DNA of 25,096 nt, taken from contig CAJUQO010000051.1 of the NCBI GenBank assembly GCA_910588295.1, positions 1-25,096 on the forward strand. Reading direction: 5' to 3'. The DNA comes from an uncultured Lachnospiraceae bacterium. GTDB lineage: Bacteria; Bacillota; Clostridia; Lachnospirales; Lachnospiraceae. Each line of letters starts with the position of its first letter. Position 1 is the first letter of the stretch. Position numbers and translations under genes: made by a program. The notes beneath the pieces were generated by a model. That model did not search any database. It had not been told where the DNA came from and saw only the letters and a list, made by a program, of their open reading frames with translations. Below are positions 16,790-23,195 of the stretch, one piece after another.

Positions 16790-17526
16790 AGATCAGGAAA
16801 TGGCTGGAAAGAAAAGCCCCGGGAAGGATCAGGGCCCGCGCGGGAACCACACTGGTGGAACTGGTGGTGGCGATGCTGATCTTCGGCGTCATGATGACTA
16901 TGGTGGTGGGGATCTTAAGCCCGGCAGCCAAGCTGTTTTTGCGTATGGAGGATCTCCAGCGGGCCGAGGTGATCCTGGATAATACGGTTCAGGAGCTGTA
17001 CGGCATAGCTGAGGAGGCCACCGGGTATGTGAAAATCTACCCGGCGGGAACGACGGATGTGACAGACAAGGCGGGGGCAAATACGGGCGATGTGCTGGAG
17101 TTTGTGAATCCCGACAAATACGTGATGCTGGTCTCCACAGGGGGATGCGGCGACACAAAGATTATGGCGGGCCCGTCAAACCTCAGTACGGAAGATGCCG
17201 TAGACCAGGGACGGCTTCTCAAGCGGTATTATACAATAGAGTCCGCGGGAACAGAGCAATATTACTATAAGGATATCTCGGGAGATCCTGTTGCCCGCGC
17301 CCTGGCGGCGGCCTTTGCGGACGAGTATTATATGGGGAATAATCTGAAGATTACTTTTTCTTTTCCATCGGCGGTAAGCGTCGGTGATAAGGCCGAGTGG
17401 CTGGAAGCCCATGTGGCTCTCTGCGACAGCGCGGGCCGGGAGGTGGTGCAGGAGGATGTGGTACTGGATCTGCGGTATGAGGTGGTGCGTAAGGATGAGG
17501 TTACGGCGGTTTCGCCCGGGCCATAA
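16786..17526 (+). CDS. Minor type IV pseudopilin (PilW/GspJ-like)
   Basis: A 246-residue prepilin-like protein with a 20-residue Arg/Lys-rich leader ending RARAG. The mature N-terminus is TTLVELVVAMLIFGVMMTMV, with Glu25 at +5 and Thr at +1. The larger globular part contains DVLEFVNPDKYVMLVSTGG and YYTIESAGTEQYYY. Size and leader resemble PilW/GspJ, which is inference. It begins at GTG 16786, overlapping the previous stop as GTGA, with gggggtggtggg as ribosome site. It is the last of three coupled minor pilin genes before a 245-bp gap and the major pilin. Confidence 0.82.
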   Translation: MKIRKWLERKAPGRIRARAGTTLVELVVAMLIFGVMMTMVVGILSPAAKLFLRMEDLQRAEVILDNTVQELYGIAEEATGYVKIYPAGTTDVTDKAGANTGDVLEFVNPDKYVMLVSTGGCGDTKIMAGPSNLSTEDAVDQGRLLKRYYTIESAGTEQYYYKDISGDPVARALAAAFADEYYMGNNLKITFSFPSAVSVGDKAEWLEAHVALCDSAGREVVQEDVVLDLRYEVVRKDEVTAVSPGP

Positions 17527-17771
17527 AAGCTGACATGCACAGCGCGGATACAATAGGAAACATGCAGACTGCATGGTACAGACACGTGGAGAATATAAGT
17601 GCAGTCAACACGATGCATTTATAGATATATGCGACCCGGCCGGTATACGGGATTTCCGGTGGCAGTAAGCGTTGGGGCTTCATGCACACAGGCCATAGGG
17701 GAATTGCCGGTACGGCAAAAGGCTGCGCAAATGGCGGAGAGCCAAAATCTTATAATAAGGAGAGGTAAAAT
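17527..17771 (+). promoter_or_regulatory. Structured leader upstream of the major pilin gene
   Basis: A 245-bp non-coding stretch in an otherwise tightly packed operon. It contains CATGCA-gac-TGCATG (17561-17575), TTGCCG-gta-CGGCAA (17704-17718), and a two-part hairpin GGCT..CGC..GCG..AGCC (17721-17743). The last two lie just before the major pilin ribosome site aaggagagg (17758-17766). No terminator-like U-run follows them. An internal promoter, an RNA-processing site or a regulatory RNA would all fit. I compared it by eye with c-di-GMP-I and -II riboswitches and found no convincing match. The TATAAT at 17751 abuts the ribosome site and is unlikely to be a promoter. Confidence 0.4.
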
Positions 17772-18173
17772 ATGTTCAAAAAACTGAAAAACAACAAAAA
17801 AGGTTTCACGCTGGTGGAGCTGATCGTGGTGCTGGTCATCCTGGCTATTCTGGCCGCTTTACTGGTTCCGGCTTTGACAGGGTATATTGACAAGGCGAAA
17901 AGGAAACAGATCGTTGCGGAAACAAGAATGTGTGTAATGGCAGCTCAGACGCTGGCGGATGAAGATTATGCTAAAGGTGATACTACTTATGCGAGTGTAA
18001 CAGCAGCAAATATAGAAGCGTTAGCAGAGGTAAAGACCGGCACTGTTACTATTGCTGCTAGTGATATAGATACAGATGGCAAAGTACAAACATTGAAATA
18101 CGTAAATGGGAAAACCTGTACTTATACTGCTGGTGCTATCAATGGTAGCGATGGTGCATATGATGTACAGTAA
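17772..18173 (+). CDS. pilA: Major type IV pilin (PilA-like)
   Basis: A 133-residue prepilin with a short basic leader MFKKLKNNKKG cleaved after Gly11. The mature protein starts FTLVELIVVLVILAILAALL with Glu16 at +5. The classic helix continues as VPALTGYIDKAKRKQIVAETRMCVMAAQTLADEDY, followed by a small C-terminal domain of about 70 residues. The very strong aaggagaggtaaaat site before ATG 17772 and the private leader region suggest high expression, which is why I take it as the main shaft subunit. The C-terminal part (from about 17930) is clearly AT-richer than flanking genes, as seen for surface-variable pilin domains. There is only one Cys in the mature protein, so no disulphide loop as in Neisseria or Pseudomonas pilins. 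Confidence 0.88.
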   Translation: MFKKLKNNKKGFTLVELIVVLVILAILAALLVPALTGYIDKAKRKQIVAETRMCVMAAQTLADEDYAKGDTTYASVTAANIEALAEVKTGTVTIAASDIDTDGKVQTLKYVNGKTCTYTAGAINGSDGAYDVQ

Positions 18174-18179
18174 ATTAGC

Positions 18180-18650
18180 ATGATTATCATGACTAACGAG
18201 CAACCATCCAACACCTCCCACGCCCAAAAAGCTAATTCTAAGCGCATAACCAGGTTCCTGACCGTCGCAGTCCTGGCTCTGGCAGCCCTTGTGGCCGCCG
18301 TTCCGGGCACCCTAGTCATCATGCGCCGGGCGGATGCCCAGGTGGCCCTGGGCAACGCCAAGTCCCTGCGCGTCGCCCTGCAGGTGGCCTCCACGGAGGC
18401 CTACGGGGCGGGCCGTCCCTTCGGGGACGTGACCGCCCGGGGAGGCGTCACCGAAGAAGTCTGGCAGGCGGTGCTGATGGACAGCAAAGTGCCCGGGGAT
18501 TTCTGGATACTGCAGACGGACGAGAGTGGTTATGAGGTGGAGCGTTTTATGTACCAGGAGGGGGATTTTACGGTGAGTTATTGTAAGGAGCCCCTCACCT
18601 ATGAGGTGCATTACCGGCAGATGTACATTCAGATCAGCGCGTCGTCGTAG
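18180..18650 (+). CDS. Pilin-like membrane protein without prepilin leader
   Basis: A 156-residue product of unknown function. After about 22 polar residues comes one hydrophobic helix, RFLTVAVLALAALVAAVPGT, running into RRADAQVALGNAKSLRVALQVASTEAYG. That resembles the long N-terminal helix of pilins, and a short beta-rich part follows (DFWILQTDESGYEVERFMYQEGDFTVSYC). No Gly-Phe-x-x-x-Glu cleavage site exists, so PilD is unlikely to process it. The frame opens at ATG 18180; ATG 18189 is equally possible, and neither has a good ribosome site. It starts 6 bp after the pilA stop, so it may be translated by coupling. The sharp switch to C-rich codons at its start contrasts with AT-rich pilA. It could be a degenerate pilin or a dedicated accessory protein. 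Confidence 0.65.
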   Translation: MIIMTNEQPSNTSHAQKANSKRITRFLTVAVLALAALVAAVPGTLVIMRRADAQVALGNAKSLRVALQVASTEAYGAGRPFGDVTARGGVTEEVWQAVLMDSKVPGDFWILQTDESGYEVERFMYQEGDFTVSYCKEPLTYEVHYRQMYIQISASS

Positions 18651-18672
18651 CGGATGCCCAGAGCTTCCCGCG

Positions 18673-18721
18673 GCGGCGCCGTTCCGGGCGCCGTATACTG
18701 AAACAGGGTGTGTGCCCCTGT
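18673..18721 (+). other. Two adjacent hairpins before pilD
   Basis: CGGCGCC-gttccg-GGCGCCG (18674-18693) is followed closely by ACAGGG-tgtgtgc-CCCTGT (about 18702-18720). Neither has a U-tract, so they are not classical terminators. They may limit read-through or stabilise the upstream pilin mRNA after processing. Confidence 0.4.
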
Positions 18722-18761
18722 AAGGTAACGGCATAGCGGCGCCGGTGGGGAAAGGAAAAAA

Positions 18762-19544
18762 ATGATTGCAGTACTTTACGGGATCCTGTGGCTGTTACGG
18801 TTTGCCATAGGGGCCTGTGTGTTTAGCTTTTTCGGTGTGGTGATCTGCCGTCTTCCCGCAGGGGAGAGTGTAGTACATGGGCGGAGCCACTGTTCGTCCT
18901 GCGGGCGGATGCTGACGGCGGGGGAGCTGATTCCCTGTATCAGTTATCTGGCGCTGCGGGGAAAGTGCCGCGGATGCGGCGTGAGGATTTCGGGGAGATA
19001 CGTTCTCATAGAATTGGCAGGCGGCGTTCTGTTCGTCTGCTGTAGTTTGTTTTTTGGCTGCGGGGCCTCGGGGCTTTTGTCCCTGCGAGGTCTTCTGGCC
19101 TTTGCCTACCTGGGGATTCTGACCATGGTGGCGTATATTGACTGGGATACTCGGATCATTTATGATCGTTTTCATATCGCCATCCTTCTGCTGGGGGCGG
19201 CCGCGCTGTGGCTGTTTCCGGAGCATAGCCCGGCAGACCGCCTGATCGGGGCGGCGGTGGTGGCCGTGCCCATGCTGGCGCTGGCCCTTCTGATCGAGGG
19301 AGCTTTCGGCGGCGGGGATATCAAGCTGATGGGGGCGAGTGGGTTTCTGCTGGGATGGCGGGCTATCCTGGCGGCTATGTTTATCGGTCTTCTGGCAGGG
19401 GGCGTGTATGGTGTCTGTATGCTGGCGGGAAAGAAGCTGACCCGCAGAGATGCTTTCGCTTTCGGGCCTTTTTTGGCTCTGGGGCTGGGGATTGCGTTTT
19501 TCTGGGGGGATCCGATAGCGGCCTGGTATCTGTCGATCCTGTGA
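18762..19544 (+). CDS. pilD: Prepilin peptidase / N-methyltransferase PilD
   Basis: A 260-residue polytopic membrane aspartyl protease that cuts prepilin leaders after Gly and methylates the new N-terminus. The N-terminal cytoplasmic domain has two CxxC pairs (Cys44/47 and Cys69/72), the zinc site of bifunctional PilD enzymes. Catalytic Asp candidates are in AYIDWDTRIIYD (Asp127, with Asp129 beside it) and GGGDIKLM (Asp186). The C-terminal FGPFLALG (234-241) is also family-typical, and seven to eight hydrophobic segments are visible. Start: ATG 18762, after ggggaaaggaaa. As the only peptidase in the window, it presumably processes all the prepilins here, including the giant one. Confidence 0.95.
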   Translation: MIAVLYGILWLLRFAIGACVFSFFGVVICRLPAGESVVHGRSHCSSCGRMLTAGELIPCISYLALRGKCRGCGVRISGRYVLIELAGGVLFVCCSLFFGCGASGLLSLRGLLAFAYLGILTMVAYIDWDTRIIYDRFHIAILLLGAAALWLFPEHSPADRLIGAAVVAVPMLALALLIEGAFGGGDIKLMGASGFLLGWRAILAAMFIGLLAGGVYGVCMLAGKKLTRRDAFAFGPFLALGLGIAFFWGDPIAAWYLSIL

Positions 19545-19619
19545 TACCGGGCAAAATGAGGGGAAGGCAGGTATCTCCTGCCTAGACGGAGATATAGAAT
19601 TGGGGGAAGGGAGATCTAT

Positions 19620-20816
19620 ATGGCTAATTTCCAATATGTGGCGAAGAGCATGGACGGGAAAGTCCATCGCGGAATGATGGAGGCGGCGGGAGAGAGCGCC
19701 CTGCAGCAGCAGCTCAAGGAGCAGGGACTGTACCTGATCCGGTCGAAGGACGGGGCCCAGGCGAAAAAGCGGAAAATGCTTTCCGCCCGGCAGCTCGCGG
19801 ATTTTTCCAAATCCCTCTCCACGTTGCTGGCCTCCGGCGTCAGCATTGTGCGGGGGTTGGAGATTATCGCGGATGAGGAGGGGATTTCCGCTGTGACCCG
19901 TTCTCTCTATATGGACATCCTGGCGGATCTGAGAAAGGGCGTGGCTCTGTCGGAAGCCATGGAGATGCGCCAGTGTTTTCCGGAGCTGATGCTGGGCATG
20001 ATCCGTTCCGGGGAGGGCAGCGGTAATATTGACGGGGTGATGAACCGCCTGTCCTTGCACTATGAGCGGGAGAACCGCCTGAAAAGCCAGGTGAAGTCTG
20101 CCATGACCTACCCGGCGGTGCTGCTGGTCATGTGTGTGGCGGTGGTGATTCTGATTGTAACTTTCATCCTGCCTCAGTTTGAGGAGCTGTTTGCCGAGAT
20201 GGAGAGCCTGCCCGTGGTGACGGAGATGCTGATGGCGATATCCCATTTCTTGGTGGAACAGTGGTATGTGGCGCTTTTGGTGGTGTTTGTCTTTGTGCTG
20301 ATCCTGCGGGTAGTCTCGAAGATCGACCGGGTGCGCCATACTATCGATTACATAAAAGTGCACATGCCTGTGGTGGGAAAGCTGAATAAAGTAATTTATA
20401 CGGCCCGTTTTTCCAGAACTTTGAGCAGCCTGTATTCCAGCGGTATGCCCATCGCCCAGGCGCTGCAGACCGCCGGTGGGACGGTGGGGAATATTTATGT
20501 GGAGAGGCAGTTTGAGCAGGTGGTCGCCATGGTGCGCGGCGGCGTCCCTCTCTCTCAGGCCCTGCGGGAGGTGGACGGATTTCTGCGGAAGCTTTCCAGC
20601 ACGATTCTGGTGGGCGAGGAGAGCGGCCGGCTGGACGTGATGCTGGATTCCATTGCCATAACAATGGAAGAAGAGGCGGAGGAGGCTACCAAGAGGCTGG
20701 TGACGCTGCTGGAGCCAATATTGATCTGTTTGATGGCGCTGCTGGTGGCATTTATTATCATTGCGGTTATGCTGCCGATCTATCAGTCCTACGGGGCCAT
20801 TGAGGGTGCGGCGTAA
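19620..20816 (+). CDS. pilC: Type IV pilus platform protein PilC
   Basis: A 398-residue inner-membrane platform protein (T2SS GspF family) that couples PilB/PilT to the growing pilus. Two GspF-type domains are visible. The first is about 60-185 (RQLADFSKSLSTLLASGVSIVRGLEII, then a helix at AVLLVMCVAVVILIVTFILP). The second is about 260-390 (ARFSRTLSSLYSSGMPIAQALQ, GEESGRLDVMLDSIA, and C-terminal helix LICLMALLVAFIIIAVMLPI). Length is typical. ATG 19620 has gggaaggga upstream. It lies between pilD and the pilM-pilN fusion, the usual core-assembly context. Confidence 0.95.
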   Translation: MANFQYVAKSMDGKVHRGMMEAAGESALQQQLKEQGLYLIRSKDGAQAKKRKMLSARQLADFSKSLSTLLASGVSIVRGLEIIADEEGISAVTRSLYMDILADLRKGVALSEAMEMRQCFPELMLGMIRSGEGSGNIDGVMNRLSLHYERENRLKSQVKSAMTYPAVLLVMCVAVVILIVTFILPQFEELFAEMESLPVVTEMLMAISHFLVEQWYVALLVVFVFVLILRVVSKIDRVRHTIDYIKVHMPVVGKLNKVIYTARFSRTLSSLYSSGMPIAQALQTAGGTVGNIYVERQFEQVVAMVRGGVPLSQALREVDGFLRKLSSTILVGEESGRLDVMLDSIAITMEEEAEEATKRLVTLLEPILICLMALLVAFIIIAVMLPIYQSYGAIEGAA

Positions 20817-20845
20817 AGATATGGGAAGGGAAAAGGAGGAAAAGA

Positions 20846-22285
20846 ATGAGTCGGACAGTCATCGTTTTTCTGGAGGATTGTATACTGGCGGCGGCTGGCC
20901 GGGAGGGAAAATATCCCGGCCTTACCAGAGTGGAACGGATCAGGCTGCAGGGACAGGGGGATTCCTTTGAGCGATGGCAGCAGGCGCTTGGGGGCCTTTC
21001 CGCGGAGTGGAAAGCGGAGCCGGTACATCTCGTGTTCCCCGTCAATCTGTGTTCGGCCAGGGTGCTGAAGCTTCCCTACGGCAGAGGAAGGCAGCTGGCG
21101 GATATGGCGTCCCGGGAGGTGGCGGACAGTTTCCGGAATGAGATCGCCGACTATTCCGTTGTTTTCAGCGATCAGAATGACGGCGTGGAGATCTGCGCGG
21201 GCGGCGCGGGTGAAGAACAGCTCGCCCGTTTCGAGGAAATCTGCGTTGCGGCGGGACTTACCGTCAGCGGCATGACCGTTCCCATGGAGGGATATATCCG
21301 TGTGCTGCGGCAGTTGGACAGCTATTGGAACGACACGGCCATTTATCTGTTCTTTGACGAGGGCAGCATGACCAGTGTGCTGTGCCAGAACGGCCATTAT
21401 CTGTATTCGGGCCGCAGCCGCCTGTTCAGTGAGCCGGGGACACTGGATTTTGGTACGGAGATCGTGCGCAGCATATCCGGTATTCTTCAGTTCTACACAT
21501 CGGAGAAGCGTGATATTCCCATTACGGACGTGTATTACGCAGGCTGCCCGGACGGGGATTTCGAGGTGAGCCTGGAGGGGATTGAAGCATTGAACCTGCG
21601 GGCAAAGCCCCTGGAACCCGACCGCAGGATCGATATGCCCGCCGGAGAGCGGGCTGCCGACTGGATCCACTGTATTGGCGCTATGATAAACGGAGGCAGA
21701 GGTGAGAAGCAGATCAACCTCTACCGGGAGAATAAGAAGAATGCCGGGAAAGCAGAGAAAGCCATGGGTATATGGGGGCATTTTGTGTTGCCCGCCGTCG
21801 TGCTGGCGATCTGCCTGGTTCCGGTGATTGTGGTGGCGGTTTGGAATCTGAGGGTCAGCGGGGAGATCAAAAAGAAGCAGGAATGGATCGCCGCTCCGGA
21901 GGTACAAGAGCAGTACGGACAGGCCCTGGCTCTGGAAAGGCGGCTCGCCGAGATTGCCGTGGGCATCCGGGAGGTGCGGCTGACCACTGAGAATCTGTCG
22001 GTGTATCCGGAGCTTACTACTGATGTGCTGCACAGGATCGAGAATGTGGGCGGAAACGGGATTTCCTGTAAGGTCACGGGGTATGATGCTTCCACGGGCG
22101 TGCTCACTTTCAGGGCCAGCAGCCGGGAGGTCATTGATGTGCCGGTCTATATTCTGAAGCTGCAGAGCAGCGGGCTTTTCCACACGGTGGATTATACGGG
22201 CTACGATTTTGAAAATGACTGGTATACACTGGATCTTTCCTGTACCATGGAAGGGAAGAATGTGCAGGAGGTGGATGAGGAATGA
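20846..22285 (+). CDS. PilM-PilN fusion protein
   Basis: A 479-residue protein that appears to join two normally separate alignment proteins. Residues about 1-285 resemble PilM, the cytoplasmic actin-fold partner: LHFVFP-type strand VHLVFPVNLCSARVLKLP, and YLFFDEGSMTSVLCQNGHYLYSGRSR at the position of the second phosphate motif. The usual DIG phosphate motifs are altered (FLEDC, FDEGS), so nucleotide binding is doubtful. Residues 290-295, INLYRE, correspond to the conserved PilN N-terminal INLLP motif. They are followed by one membrane helix (about 313-335), a coiled coil (KKKQEWIAAPEVQEQYGQALALERRLAEI) and a ferredoxin-like end, as in PilN. ATG 20846 has aaaggaggaaaag upstream. The stop overlaps the pilO start (ATGA). 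Confidence 0.85.
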   Translation: MSRTVIVFLEDCILAAAGREGKYPGLTRVERIRLQGQGDSFERWQQALGGLSAEWKAEPVHLVFPVNLCSARVLKLPYGRGRQLADMASREVADSFRNEIADYSVVFSDQNDGVEICAGGAGEEQLARFEEICVAAGLTVSGMTVPMEGYIRVLRQLDSYWNDTAIYLFFDEGSMTSVLCQNGHYLYSGRSRLFSEPGTLDFGTEIVRSISGILQFYTSEKRDIPITDVYYAGCPDGDFEVSLEGIEALNLRAKPLEPDRRIDMPAGERAADWIHCIGAMINGGRGEKQINLYRENKKNAGKAEKAMGIWGHFVLPAVVLAICLVPVIVVAVWNLRVSGEIKKKQEWIAAPEVQEQYGQALALERRLAEIAVGIREVRLTTENLSVYPELTTDVLHRIENVGGNGISCKVTGYDASTGVLTFRASSREVIDVPVYILKLQSSGLFHTVDYTGYDFENDWYTLDLSCTMEGKNVQEVDEE

Positions 22286-23139
22286 AGCTGGAATTGACAA
22301 AAAATGATATATTGCTGGTTAAACTGGCGTGCAGCGCGCTGATTGCCTTTTTTATGATCCGCTTTCTGCTGATGCCCGGTATCGAACGGCTCCAGGAAAA
22401 CGGTATCCAGAATGATGCGCTGCAGGAGACGGTGACGGGGATGGAGGAGGCCATCGAGAGCATCCCTGTGCTGGAGCAGTCCATCGAGAGTAGTAAGAAA
22501 GATTTAGCAGAGGTCTCCGCACCCTATTATGAGAGTATGGAAAACCGCCAGATCGACGAGCTGTTGACGGGCCTTGCCCTGAAACACGGGCTGTTCCCGG
22601 TGTCCCTCAGTATAGACGGGGCGGAGGCTTCCCTGCCCGGGCCGTATCTGTACGGTACGACGGCCTCCCAGGCTGCCGCGGTTGATGCGTCAGCCGGCGC
22701 TTCGGAGAGTGACGGGAATGCGGGCGGCGCGTCAGCCGGGACAGCCGGTGATGTGCCAAGCAGCGTCTCTGGGACGGCCGATGATACACAGGGCGGCGGC
22801 TCCGGAGGCGTATCGGGCAATGCTGTGGAGGATGCGGCCAGGGAAGCGGAGGAAAACGCCGAGACGGCCGCGGGCATGGCGAATAACCCGGATGGGAGCA
22901 ATTCGATTGTGTCCGGCGGTTATATGCAGACAGCCGCGGGGCACATGGTACTGCAGGGCGATGAGGCCAAGCTGTTTGCTTTCCTCGGCGATGTGGAGGC
23001 GAATTACCCGGCCATCCGGCTTCACTCCCTGAATATCCAGGGGGGCGTGTATTTTGATGAAGATTGGAACCAGGTGGAGCGGCCGGACATGAGCTGCGAG
23101 CTGGAAATTTATATGTATGACATAAGTGTGCTGGAGTGA
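22282..23139 (+). CDS. pilO: PilO-like type IV pilus alignment protein with low-complexity insert
   Basis: A 285-residue single-pass membrane protein. It has a short cytoplasmic N-terminus, a helix LLVKLACSALIAFFMIRFLLM (11-31), a coiled coil (about 35-90: LQENGIQNDALQETVTGMEEAIESIPVLEQSI), then a half-domain QIDELLTGLALKHGLFPVSLSIDG. A stretch of Ala/Gly/Ser/Asp (about 127-213) interrupts it before a C-terminal beta-alpha region (MVLQGDEAKLFAFLGDVEANYPAIRLHSLNI). This is PilO topology; the insert makes it longer than the usual about 200 residues. It overlaps the PilMN stop by ATGA, implying coupled translation and stoichiometric assembly. Sequence-level family identity should be confirmed by profile search. 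Confidence 0.8.
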   Translation: MKLELTKNDILLVKLACSALIAFFMIRFLLMPGIERLQENGIQNDALQETVTGMEEAIESIPVLEQSIESSKKDLAEVSAPYYESMENRQIDELLTGLALKHGLFPVSLSIDGAEASLPGPYLYGTTASQAAAVDASAGASESDGNAGGASAGTAGDVPSSVSGTADDTQGGGSGGVSGNAVEDAAREAEENAETAAGMANNPDGSNSIVSGGYMQTAAGHMVLQGDEAKLFAFLGDVEANYPAIRLHSLNIQGGVYFDEDWNQVERPDMSCELEIYMYDISVLE

Positions 23140-23195
23140 CTGCCGCCGCAGGCGACAGGCCGGTGGAGCGTTTGTGAGATCGGAGGGAGAGGGCT

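Noticed and set aside
17751..17756. TATAAT as a pilA promoter
   Set aside because: It directly abuts the ribosome site, so a transcript starting from it would lack a Shine-Dalgarno sequence.
17640..17765. Cyclic di-GMP riboswitch upstream of pilA
   Set aside because: Short pieces (tgcacacaggc, gcgcaaatggc) recall the type I core, but the helix order, tetraloop and receptor do not line up. The type II core is absent too.
17599..17787. Small open frame in the pilA leader
   Set aside because: No ribosome site, runs into pilA in another frame, and its sequence resembles no known peptide. The stretch is better read as a structured leader.
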